A stretch of DNA of 64,000 bases from Brevibacillus fluminis (GTDB taxonomy: Bacteria > Bacillota > Bacilli > Brevibacillales > Brevibacillaceae). The translations under genes and the position numbers were made by a program. Every line of letters begins with the position of its first letter. The first letter of the stretch is position 1. The stretch is taken from positions 1 through 64,000 of the forward strand of contig NZ_RHHQ01000014.1 in assembly GCF_003710825.1 (NCBI RefSeq), in the 5' to 3' direction. Positions 8,086 through 16,689 of this stretch are shown here, piece after piece. A model generated the notes under the pieces. It worked only from the letters and a program-made list of their open reading frames with translations, searched no databases and had not been told where the DNA came from.

Positions 8086-8688
8086 TTGAAGAAAAATAAA
8101 TTTCAACTAAAAAGGGAAGCGACCTATGCCAACCTGATTCAGGCAGGCATTGAGGTACTTTGCGAGAGAGGCTATTCTGCCTCTTCGATTGATGACGTGG
8201 TCAGTCGTGCGGGGTACACAAAGGGGGCTTTTTACGTCCACTTTGAAAGCAAAGAGCAATTCTTTTTGCATTTGATGGATCAACGCACAGAAAGCCGGGG
8301 ATCGATGATGGCGGCGGTTTCCAAGGCGCGGGGAGAGTCCATGACGCTGCATGAAGCTGTGTCGTCCGTCGTCAAGGCGTCGGTTGCGTTTGTGACGCAG
8401 TCACCGGAATGGATTTTGGTATATATGGACTTTTTCATCCAGTCCAAACAGAGCGAGCTGATCCAGGCGAAATACATCGAGCTCTACGAGAATTGGATCG
8501 CTGAGATCAAACAATTGCTAGAGAAGCTGAAGGAGAACGGGCAGGTGTCTGAAGAAATTGACATAGAGTCGAAATCAAGAATGTTGAATGCGTTCTGGGA
8601 CGGCTGTATCATGCACCATGTCTTTTATAAGGAAGAGCTGGACGAGCAAAAGATCACCGACGCGTTTGTGAAGCTGCTGCGTGAATAA
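8086..8688 (+). CDS. TetR/AcrR-family transcriptional regulator
   Basis: The roughly 200-residue protein has a classical N-terminal TetR helix-turn-helix (S-S-I-D-D-V-V-S-R-A-G-Y-T-K-G-A-F-Y-x-H-F) and an all-helical ligand domain. The TTG at 8086 is preferred because GGAG lies 8 nt upstream; a GTG at 8077 overlaps that ribosome site. No target transporter is adjacent. Ligand and regulon are unknown; autoregulation through the surrounding inverted repeat is plausible. Confidence 0.85.
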   Translation: MKKNKFQLKREATYANLIQAGIEVLCERGYSASSIDDVVSRAGYTKGAFYVHFESKEQFFLHLMDQRTESRGSMMAAVSKARGESMTLHEAVSSVVKASVAFVTQSPEWILVYMDFFIQSKQSELIQAKYIELYENWIAEIKQLLEKLKENGQVSEEIDIESKSRMLNAFWDGCIMHHVFYKEELDEQKITDAFVKLLRE

Positions 8689-8721
8689 CGATGTGCAGCG
8701 GACTGGTTTTTGGTTGCTCCT

Positions 8722-8760
8722 AATGGCGGATTAGAATCGCGAAAATTCTAATCCGCCATT
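8722..8760. terminator. Perfect 16-bp inverted repeat after the TetR gene
   Basis: The arms AATGGCGGATTAGAAT and ATTCTAATCCGCCATT enclose a 7-nt loop. There is no T run, so it may act as an mRNA-stabilising hairpin or weak terminator. Confidence 0.5.
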
Positions 8761-8855
8761 CTTGCAAATTCGACGCGGAAAAAGGTTTTTCGCAATGTTT
8801 GTAGAATGTACCTGTATCGTTTTCAGGTGAGGATGATCCTTGGCGGGAGAGGGAA

Positions 8856-11543
8856 ATGCGGATGAAAATCAAAACCAAACTTTACTTAGGATTTGGTTCA
8901 ATCCTAATTATGCTTGTACTCGGTCTGGGCATTATCCAAAACATCCTGATCGATATGAAAAATGTGATGAGCCATGTCGTGATCGATCGTTATGAGAAGG
9001 TAAAGATGGTGACGGCGCTTGGCAACGAAATCCAGTCGATGAGTAATCATCTGAATAATCTGTATATAGCACCGAAAAACAAGCGCGATATCGAAGTGGA
9101 AGACTTTGAAAGTGCAAGCATCAATGCGGCGACCATCTTGGCGACACTGGAAAAGCGGATTGTGCTTGAGGAACTGAAACAGCTTCTATACAAGAATACG
9201 ATCTTGTTTGAATCGTACAATCGGGTCGCGGAGGAAGCCATTCAGGCGATCAATTCGGACAATACGTTCTTGGCCACGCAGCTTCAGACCATGCAAGTCA
9301 TTCCGAAGCGCACCATCCTGATGCAAGGGATTAAAGATTTCCAAGACGGTTTGGAAGACAGCATGGATGAGACGATCGATGGCAATATCAAGGCGTTCAG
9401 TTCGACGATCGAACTGTTGACAGCCCTTGTCGTCGTGACCGCATTGGTCGGCACGATCATTACGATTTGGATATTGCGGAGCATCACGAGCAGCATGAAT
9501 AAGGTCACCAGCGTGATCACAAAAGGAAATTATGGCGTGCAAGGGTCGTTTCCGCGGATTGAAGTGACCTCAAACGATGAAATCGGCAAGATCGCGAGCG
9601 CCTTCAACCAGATCGCCGCATCGATGGAGGATCACGCTAAGCAGGAAAAGGAATACAAGGAAGTGCTGCAGGAACAGAACTGGCTGAAAACCAAGATCGC
9701 CGAGTTCAGCTCGATGTACCAAGGCGTCCATGATTTGCAAGCATTGGCACACCTGTTTATCACCAAAATTACACCGCTGGTCGGCGCCGGCTTCGGGGTG
9801 TTCTACTTGAAGAAGGGAAGCGGGGAGGAGCAGCGTTTCGTCAGGCTGGCTACATACGCTGCGATGGAGTTCAAGGCCGATCGGCAAGAATTCCGTCTTG
9901 GTGAAGGATTGGTCGGGCAATCCGCCCTGGAGAAACGCATGATCCAAATAAACCAGCTCCCAAGCGATTATATCCAGATTACGTCAGGGCTGGGCAAAGG
10001 CTTGCCGAACTTCCTCATGGTTGTTCCTGTGCTGTTTGAGGGGGAGGTCATGGCTGTTGTGGAGCTGGCAACCTTCCAAAGCTTCGACTCGCTTCACCTG
10101 AAGCTGCTGGATCAAGTGCTGGGCAATCTAGGAATCACCATCAACAGCGTCGATGTGTACATGAAAATCGAAAAACTACTGAACGATTCGCAGCGTTTGA
10201 CCGAACAGCTGCAGACGCGGTCCGAGGAGCTCCAGGGGCAAAAGGAGGAACTGAAAAGCACCAACGAGCAGCTCGCCCTGCAATTTGAGCATTCCGAACA
10301 GAAATCTAGGGAACTGGAGAAAGTGAAGTTTGCGCTGGAGGAAAAAGCCCAGCAAGTACTGATCAGCTCGCAGTACAAATCGGAATTTTTGGCCAACATG
10401 TCGCATGAGCTGCGTACACCGCTGAACAGTATGCTAATTTTGGCGCACATTTTGTCAGAAAACAAAGAGAATAATCTCTCACCTTCCCAAGTTGAGTATG
10501 CCAATACGATTTATTCCTCAGGAAATGACTTGCTCCGTCTAATCAATGAGGTGCTGGATTTGTCGAAAGTTGAGTCGGGCAAAATGGAGCTGTTTTCGAG
10601 CGAAGTGTTTCTGGCGGATGTGCAGACGTTTTTGGAACGGCAATTCGTCCCGGTGGCGAATCAAAAAGGCATCGGGTTTGCGATCACACTCGATGAAAAG
10701 CTTGCTGACACGATCTATACCGATGAACAGCGGCTGCAGCAAATTTTGCGGAACCTGCTCTCCAACGCTTTCAAGTTCACAGAAAAAGGTAGCGTCCACA
10801 TGGCGTTTTACCAAATCGGTGAAGAGCTTGAGAAGCCGATGCTTGCGATTGAGGTCCGGGATACAGGGATCGGAATCGCCAAAGAGAAGCAGGCGCTCAT
10901 CTTTGAAGCGTTTCGTCAAGCGGATGGCACGACAAGCCGCAAATATGGCGGAACCGGTCTTGGTCTCAGCATCAGCAGGGAAATCGCCCATCTATTGGGC
11001 GGCTACCTCCACGTGGAGAGTGAGGAAGGGGTTGGCAGCACGTTTACGCTCGTGCTTCCGCTCGTTACGGACAAGCTCGCTTCCTCTACCCCATTGGTAG
11101 CGCATGCTGAGGTTGCCAGCAGTTATTTGCCTATTGCGCCTGAGCCGCTCGGCACCAGATTGCCGATGCTTGAAAACAAGCAGGTTCTGATCGTCGACGA
11201 TGATGTGCGCAATGTGTTCGCACTTGCGACCGCGTTGGAAGGATGCCAGATGAAAGTCCTCTTTGCGGAGAATGGGCGAGAAGGGATAGAACGGCTGCGG
11301 CAGTCACCTGACGTCGATCTCGTCCTGATGGATATCATGATGCCTGAAATGGATGGGGTGCAGGCGATTCGTGCAATTCGATCCGAAGCGGCATATCGCG
11401 ATTTGCCGATCATCGCGCTTACAGCGAAAGCGAGTGAGGACGACAGAGCGATGTGTCTGACAGCCGGAGCCTCCGCGTTTATCAGCAAACCAGTCAAGGT
11501 GAATGAACTGTTGGCCTTGATTGCAGAATGGCTTCCTACTTGA
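8856..11543 (+). CDS. Hybrid sensor histidine kinase (4HB-HAMP-GAF-HK-receiver)
   Basis: The 895-residue membrane kinase has a TM segment at about residues 10-32, an extracellular four-helix sensor to about 185, a second TM to about 208 and HAMP to about 260. GAF follows at about 285-440, then a long coiled coil. HisKA carries the phospho-acceptor H517 (MSHELRTPLN), HATPase spans about 625-740 with N, G1 and G2 boxes (LGLSIS), and a C-terminal receiver has phospho-acceptor D826 (LMDIMMPEMDG). The signal is unknown. No output regulator with DNA-binding domain is nearby; the next gene, 40 nt downstream, is a second kinase starting with a receiver domain, so the two probably form one relay. Confidence 0.9.
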   Translation: MRMKIKTKLYLGFGSILIMLVLGLGIIQNILIDMKNVMSHVVIDRYEKVKMVTALGNEIQSMSNHLNNLYIAPKNKRDIEVEDFESASINAATILATLEKRIVLEELKQLLYKNTILFESYNRVAEEAIQAINSDNTFLATQLQTMQVIPKRTILMQGIKDFQDGLEDSMDETIDGNIKAFSSTIELLTALVVVTALVGTIITIWILRSITSSMNKVTSVITKGNYGVQGSFPRIEVTSNDEIGKIASAFNQIAASMEDHAKQEKEYKEVLQEQNWLKTKIAEFSSMYQGVHDLQALAHLFITKITPLVGAGFGVFYLKKGSGEEQRFVRLATYAAMEFKADRQEFRLGEGLVGQSALEKRMIQINQLPSDYIQITSGLGKGLPNFLMVVPVLFEGEVMAVVELATFQSFDSLHLKLLDQVLGNLGITINSVDVYMKIEKLLNDSQRLTEQLQTRSEELQGQKEELKSTNEQLALQFEHSEQKSRELEKVKFALEEKAQQVLISSQYKSEFLANMSHELRTPLNSMLILAHILSENKENNLSPSQVEYANTIYSSGNDLLRLINEVLDLSKVESGKMELFSSEVFLADVQTFLERQFVPVANQKGIGFAITLDEKLADTIYTDEQRLQQILRNLLSNAFKFTEKGSVHMAFYQIGEELEKPMLAIEVRDTGIGIAKEKQALIFEAFRQADGTTSRKYGGTGLGLSISREIAHLLGGYLHVESEEGVGSTFTLVLPLVTDKLASSTPLVAHAEVASSYLPIAPEPLGTRLPMLENKQVLIVDDDVRNVFALATALEGCQMKVLFAENGREGIERLRQSPDVDLVLMDIMMPEMDGVQAIRAIRSEAAYRDLPIIALTAKASEDDRAMCLTAGASAFISKPVKVNELLALIAEWLPT

Positions 11544-11583
11544 GAACAACCTTTGATGATAGGACGAAAAGAGGGGTTTATTC

Positions 11584-13644
11584 GTGAGTGCCATGTTACC
11601 CACTGAGCAGAATCCGTCACCGCGCAAAAAAATTGTCGCACGTTTGAGGCGAATGGGCCAAGTGCCGTTCGCCAAAGCCGGTCTTCCCGCAGAGGAGGAG
11701 GACATCCAGCGTGTTCTTCGCGCCGAACAAGAGACGCCGAAAACCAACATTCTTCTGGTGGATGACCGACCGGAAAATCTGTTGGCGCTTGAAGCGATTT
11801 TGCGCTCGTCGGATTACCGGCTGGTCAGCGTGAACTCCGGGGAAGAGGCCTTGCGCTGGGTCCTCAAAGAGGAGTTTTCGCTGATTCTTCTGGATGTGCA
11901 GATGCCTGGCATCAATGGTTTTGAAACGGCGAAGCTGATCAAAGCGCGGCAAAAGTCTAAGCATATTCCGATCCTTTTCATCACCGCGATCAGCCAGGCG
12001 ACGGAGCATGTCCTGCATGGGTACACAGTGGGGGCGATCGACTACATATTCAAGCCGTTTCATCCCGAAGCATTGAAGCGAAAAATTGAAGGGTTCGTGA
12101 AGCTCAACCAGCGAACCATTCAGCTGGAACAGGCGAACCAAAAACTAGAGCGCCTCACAGCAGAGTTGAAAAAAACCGAGGCACTGGCCCGTATTATCGG
12201 GGAAACCTCCGTTGATACGATCATCACCATGAGCCAGAACGGTTTCATCGTGACAGCCAATCCGGCAGTGGAGAGCATGTTCGGCTTCTCGCCAGCGGAG
12301 GTAATCGGCCGTCATGTTCGGCATTTTCTCGACGAAGCGGATACGTTTACACGCTGTAGGATGGGGATTGGTGATTTTTTCGGACTGAATCAGCATGACA
12401 AAGGAATCGGGAAAATCTTTGAGGCGCGCTTTAAACGCAAGGATGGGTCTACGTTTCCCGGCGACATCCAGGTCGGACAGGCGAATCTGGCAGACATGCA
12501 GCTGTTCGTATGCTCGATCCGGGACATTACAGAGAGGAAGCGGCTGGAAGAAGAGCGGAAGGAGCAATACAATCGGCTGGAACGGCTCGTCGAGGAGCGT
12601 ACGGTGGATTTGCGGCGGTCGCAGGAAAGGTTTCGCAAAATGTTCGCGTCCAGCCCCAGCATGATTGCGATTCGCTCGCTTCATGACCACCGGTATTTGA
12701 CAGTGAATGAAAGCTGGCTGAAAACGACGGGATATGATAGTCAGGATGTGATCGACAATACAGTCGACTTGCTGCAGATGTATTTCAAAGCGGAGGAAGG
12801 CGAACAAATCGCACGGATGCCGGAACTGGATGAATCGGCCCGAAACGCCAAAATATGCTATTACACCAAATCAGGCGATTTGCGTGAGGGACTTCTTTCC
12901 TGCGAGATGTTCGACAACGACGGGGAACGCTGCATTATGAGCGTGGTCACCGACATTACCGAGCAAATTCATCTTGAAAAAGAAATGGCCCGGCTCGATC
13001 GCCTCCACCTCATCGGCGAAATGGCGGCGGGGATCGCCCACGAAATCCGCAATCCGATGACGACCGTGCGAGGATTTTTGCAAATGTCCAAAAGCATGCC
13101 GGACGCTCCGATGCACCAATATGTAGATTTGATGGTGTCAGAGCTCGATCGGGCAAATGAAATTATCACCGAATTTCTTACACTTGCCAAAAATCGGACG
13201 ACCAACCGGTACTCACAAAATTTGAATGTCATCATCGATGCGTTGTATCCGCTCATTCAGGCAGAAGCATTGCTATCTGACAAGCATGTTCTTCTGGAGC
13301 TGCATCATTGCCCGAATATTTTGCTCGATGAAAAAGAAATACGCCAGCTCGTGTTGAATCTGGCGCTGAACGGCTTGGAAGCGATGGAGCAGGGCGGCAA
13401 TTTGACCATCCGGACTTATCCGAAGGATGACGAGGTTATTCTGGAGATTTCGGATGAAGGAACAGGAATCACCGACGAGATTCTGGACAAGATTGGCACG
13501 CCGTTCTTCACTACAAAATCCCAAGGCACTGGACTGGGAATGGCCGTGTGCTACAGTGTTGCGGCACGGCATCACGCATCCATCCATATCAAGACAAGCG
13601 AGCAGGGGACGACCTTTTTCGTCCATTTTCAGTCACTGCCTTAG
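11584..13644 (+). CDS. Receiver-PAS-PAS histidine kinase (KinA/KinE-like core)
   Basis: This soluble 686-residue kinase has an N-terminal receiver with D104 (LLDVQMPGING), a coiled coil, and PAS domains near residues 200-320 and 345-465. HisKA has H486 in A-A-G-I-A-H-E-I-R-N-P, the form typical of Bacillus sporulation kinases, and a HATPase domain completes it (G-T-G-L-G-M-A). The receiver-first order is the reverse of the preceding hybrid kinase. By family knowledge such kinases can feed Spo0F; here the target is not shown. The GTG start at 11584 follows GAGGGG. The first 50 residues are basic and unassigned. Confidence 0.88.
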   Translation: MSAMLPTEQNPSPRKKIVARLRRMGQVPFAKAGLPAEEEDIQRVLRAEQETPKTNILLVDDRPENLLALEAILRSSDYRLVSVNSGEEALRWVLKEEFSLILLDVQMPGINGFETAKLIKARQKSKHIPILFITAISQATEHVLHGYTVGAIDYIFKPFHPEALKRKIEGFVKLNQRTIQLEQANQKLERLTAELKKTEALARIIGETSVDTIITMSQNGFIVTANPAVESMFGFSPAEVIGRHVRHFLDEADTFTRCRMGIGDFFGLNQHDKGIGKIFEARFKRKDGSTFPGDIQVGQANLADMQLFVCSIRDITERKRLEEERKEQYNRLERLVEERTVDLRRSQERFRKMFASSPSMIAIRSLHDHRYLTVNESWLKTTGYDSQDVIDNTVDLLQMYFKAEEGEQIARMPELDESARNAKICYYTKSGDLREGLLSCEMFDNDGERCIMSVVTDITEQIHLEKEMARLDRLHLIGEMAAGIAHEIRNPMTTVRGFLQMSKSMPDAPMHQYVDLMVSELDRANEIITEFLTLAKNRTTNRYSQNLNVIIDALYPLIQAEALLSDKHVLLELHHCPNILLDEKEIRQLVLNLALNGLEAMEQGGNLTIRTYPKDDEVILEISDEGTGITDEILDKIGTPFFTTKSQGTGLGMAVCYSVAARHHASIHIKTSEQGTTFFVHFQSLP

Positions 13645-13676
13645 AGCGATCAAGAGCTTTCGATCGCTCTTTTTTT
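13643..13676. terminator. Bidirectional terminator between kinase and peptidase genes
   Basis: AGAGCGATC pairs with GATCGCTCT, followed by seven T on the + strand. It separates two convergent genes. Confidence 0.85.
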
Positions 13677-14703
13677 ACTGTGTCTTTTTTACACTTCTAA
13701 CCTTCTGCCGCTCCCACCTTTTCAAATACGGATAAGGGTCAAACGCCCATTCTTCATTTCCCATGTCCCGATACATCCCATAATGCAGATGTGGGGGAAA
13801 CTTGCCCGATGTACCGGGCTTTCCGTATCCGGAGCTGCCGACATAGCCGAGGACTTGTCCGGGTTCGACGATTTCTCCTGGCTTCAGGCCTTTTCGGAAA
13901 GAAGACAGGTGTGCCAAATAATGGTACACGTTATCCATGTCACGCATGCCAATGCGCCAGCCGCCATAGCGGTTCCAGCCGACCACCTCGACAACGCCGT
14001 AGCCCGTGCTTAACACAGGGGTCCCATAATCCGCGAAAATGTCGGTGCCTTCATGGATGCGGCGTCCGCCCCAACCGCGTGCATCGCCCCATGTATTGTT
14101 ATAGCTGCAATCGTAGCGCGCAGGGATCGGGAATGCATGCTGGTGCAGGTCAAGCCTGCCAAATTTTTCGTAGATACGGGCAAACTGATCAATCGTTCTC
14201 ACCGCGAGATCTTTCTTGTAATAATTCCACAAGCCAATGCGGAAGTCTTCACGAGAGAATCCGTAGGCAGCCAAATATTTGGTAAGCGTTGTCAGCACAT
14301 CGAGATCATTGGACTGATCCGCTCTTTGATCGCCTGAGCCGTCTTTACCGATGCCTTCAAAAAAGGTGATCGAGGCTTCATCATAATCGTCATCTTCCGG
14401 ATTGAAAAAACCGGACCACTTCTCTGGCGGTATCGTAATCGATGTGACGCGATCGGTACTAGGCTGGGGCGCTGCTTTTTTTGCCCCTTTTTTCTTGCGG
14501 ATCATGGTGCGTTCATATTGATCGATCGCCGCGACATAATACCAAGGAATCGCATACAATTGCTCCATTTGCACATATAGATCCATTCGTGCCTTGTCCA
14601 AGGCAGCCTGGTCTTTTTTTTCTGCGAATGACGGGGCTGAAAAGGCCATAAGCGAAACGAATAGAATGCATGTGCTTACAATAAGACGGCAGAAGATCCT
14701 CAT
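13675..14703 (-). CDS. LytH-like M23 peptidoglycan endopeptidase
   Basis: The 342-residue secreted protein has a signal peptide to about residue 27. A helical region spans 30-180, and the M23 peptidase domain covers about 195-325. Zinc ligands are H217 and D221 (HEGTD) and H307 (HLHYG), with H261 in the usual additional position. Position next to lipA matches the sporulation-specific LytH (YunA) of B. subtilis, which trims stem peptides in cortex peptidoglycan. Start ATG at 14703. Convergent to the kinase gene and sharing its terminator. Confidence 0.85.
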   Translation of the reverse strand: MRIFCRLIVSTCILFVSLMAFSAPSFAEKKDQAALDKARMDLYVQMEQLYAIPWYYVAAIDQYERTMIRKKKGAKKAAPQPSTDRVTSITIPPEKWSGFFNPEDDDYDEASITFFEGIGKDGSGDQRADQSNDLDVLTTLTKYLAAYGFSREDFRIGLWNYYKKDLAVRTIDQFARIYEKFGRLDLHQHAFPIPARYDCSYNNTWGDARGWGGRRIHEGTDIFADYGTPVLSTGYGVVEVVGWNRYGGWRIGMRDMDNVYHYLAHLSSFRKGLKPGEIVEPGQVLGYVGSSGYGKPGTSGKFPPHLHYGMYRDMGNEEWAFDPYPYLKRWERQKVRSVKKTQ

Positions 14704-14841
14704 CTATTTCCCTCCAGCCAATAGTCTCCCCATCTAGTTTCAACAGGTCGGCGATAAATATGCTCGCAGCATTTTCCATTCCTGTTTGACAGTGATCAAA
14801 CAACGTGTGCTATGATGCCAAAAAGGAAGGGGAGAAGGCGC

Positions 14842-15819
14842 GTGAAGCTTTATCTAAAAAGCGATCGACCGCTAAGGCTCGTCTCGCTGGCAAGATTATG
14901 CCGAGAGTTGGCGGCAGGCATCGTGCCATTGACGACACCGGTTCCGGCTTGGACGGATGAGCAGCGAGAAGCATGGATTGAACAGATCGTGCAAGTGGCG
15001 GCTCCATATGCTGAGCAGGTGCCCGATGATTTGTGGCAAGAAGAGATAAACGCCTTGCGGGAGCTTGCTCATGGGCCATTTGTTACGATGGAGTGGATGG
15101 TTGCTCCGCTGATCGTGCCAAGGAAGGTTCCCGTTTCTCAGTATGCACTTATGACAGGGTTTGCAATTCATGAGGATATGTCTACCGAAGAATGGCTTTC
15201 ACCGCTTGCGCTTCTTTACCTGAAAACGGTCGGCGCATCAAGCATTACGCTCCAGACCATGAAGATAGAGCATGCAGCGGTGAATGAAGGAGCAGCAATC
15301 CTTTTGGTTGACTGCGTCGAGCAGATGCTTGGCCACAAACGCGAGGTGAGGCAGCATGGCGAGGAGCATATTGATGAAGGGATGCTGCTGCTGCAAGCCA
15401 ATCTGGATGATTGCACACCCGAATGGTTGGCTTATTGCATGGAACGACTGTTTGCATCAGGCGCCAACGATGTGTCCATGTTTCCGTTGACCATGAAAAA
15501 AGGCAGGCAGGGCAGCATGCTACAAATCCTTTGTTACCAAAGCCAACTTGATGCGCTGAAGACGATTTTGTTCGAGGAGACGACGACGTTTGGAATCCGT
15601 TATTTTCCGGTAGCGGTTCACCGTTTGGGAAGGCGGATGGTAACAGTGAAAACCCGCTTTGGTGAGGTAGAGGTCAAACTCGGATACCATCACGGCAAGC
15701 GGGTGCAAATTTCACCGGAGTATGAGGCGTGCGCAAAGCGGGCGCGTGAGGCGAGCGTACCACTCGGAAAAGTGTATCGTGAAGCAATTCGGCTCGTGGA
15801 AACACTCGGGGATGATTAA
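14842..15819 (+). CDS. LarC C-terminal domain protein with extra N-terminal region
   Basis: From about residue 180 to the end (325) this matches the C-terminal half of LarC (DUF111): L-Q-A-N-L-D-D-C-T-P-E, a F-P-L-T-M-K-K-G-R-Q-G block, E-T-T-T-F-G-I-R, and an I-S-P-E-Y-E-A-C motif. LarC is the CTP-dependent nickel insertase that completes the nickel-pincer nucleotide of lactate racemase and relatives. Residues 1-180 are not part of a normal LarC and I do not recognise them. The GTG at 14842 has GGGGAG 7 nt upstream. The gene is convergent with the LarC N-terminal half and overlaps it by 4 bp. Confidence 0.75.
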   Translation: MKLYLKSDRPLRLVSLARLCRELAAGIVPLTTPVPAWTDEQREAWIEQIVQVAAPYAEQVPDDLWQEEINALRELAHGPFVTMEWMVAPLIVPRKVPVSQYALMTGFAIHEDMSTEEWLSPLALLYLKTVGASSITLQTMKIEHAAVNEGAAILLVDCVEQMLGHKREVRQHGEEHIDEGMLLLQANLDDCTPEWLAYCMERLFASGANDVSMFPLTMKKGRQGSMLQILCYQSQLDALKTILFEETTTFGIRYFPVAVHRLGRRMVTVKTRFGEVEVKLGYHHGKRVQISPEYEACAKRAREASVPLGKVYREAIRLVETLGDD

Positions 15820-16589
15820 AGCGTCCCGATCATGACACGTAGTACGTTTGGCTGGTCGGGAAGATTGCGCGTGCCAGCGCCATAACCGATGGACTCGACC
15901 GTCATGCTGGGCAACGGGCCGAACTGCGTGACCAATGCGGCAGCGATCCCCGCTCCGGTCGGTGTCGTCAGCTCTTTTTCAATCGTGCTAGCACGTAGCG
16001 GAATGCCCTTGAGAATCTCCATTGTAGCTGGCGCGGGAACAGGATAAAGGCCGTGATCGCAGCGTACATAGCCGTTCCCGGTTGGGACAGGCCCACAATA
16101 TAGCTGTTCGATGCCGAGGTCTTCAAGTGCGATAGCGACGCCGACGATGTCCACGATGGAGTCTAATGCGCCGACTTCATGAAAGTGAACGGTGTCGACC
16201 GGAATGTTGTGAATTTTGGCTTCCGCTTTGCCGATTTGTTCAAAGACGGCGAGCGCTCTTTGTGTCACGCGCCGTGATAGTCCAGCTGCTTCGATCAGCG
16301 CGACGATTTCCATATAGCGGCGATGCTCATGGGGATGGCTGTGCAGCACGCGAAAAGGGTTGACTTTTGCTTGTTCGGCTTGCTGCTGGAGATGCAGGTC
16401 GATCACATTGAGCTTGAGTGCGTGGACGCCTGTCTTCATGACGGATTGCCATTCCATCCAAAAATCGCCCAGCGACAGCTTTCGCAGCTCGGATTCGATC
16501 GTTTCTCGGTTTGCTCCCGCATCGACAAGCGCGGCAAGTGTCATATCGCCGCTTAAGCCGGAAAAACAGTCTAAATAAGCTGTTTTCAT
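15816..16589 (-). CDS. LarC N-terminal domain protein
   Basis: The 257-residue protein corresponds to the first half of LarC. It starts M-K-T-A-Y-L-D-C-F-S-G-L-S-G-D-M, has a histidine-rich stretch (H-S-H-P-H-E-H-R-R-Y), and contains V-H-F-H-E-V-G-A-L-D-S-I-V-D, T-P-T-G-A-G-I-A and a terminal V-G-Y-G-A-G-T-like segment. The rest of LarC is on the opposite strand. In Lactobacillus plantarum the two halves are joined by a programmed frameshift; here they must act, if at all, as separate subunits. The start follows GGAAAGGAAG. larB and larE are not in this window. Confidence 0.82.
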   Translation of the reverse strand: MKTAYLDCFSGLSGDMTLAALVDAGANRETIESELRKLSLGDFWMEWQSVMKTGVHALKLNVIDLHLQQQAEQAKVNPFRVLHSHPHEHRRYMEIVALIEAAGLSRRVTQRALAVFEQIGKAEAKIHNIPVDTVHFHEVGALDSIVDIVGVAIALEDLGIEQLYCGPVPTGNGYVRCDHGLYPVPAPATMEILKGIPLRASTIEKELTTPTGAGIAAALVTQFGPLPSMTVESIGYGAGTRNLPDQPNVLRVMIGTL

Positions 16590-16689
16590 GGGTGAATGTC
16601 TTCCTTTCCACCAAATAATCGGAGTTGAGATTGCCCATAAGTGTAACATTGGCCAAATGGCTTGTCATGTAGTAAAGGAGGGATTTGCC

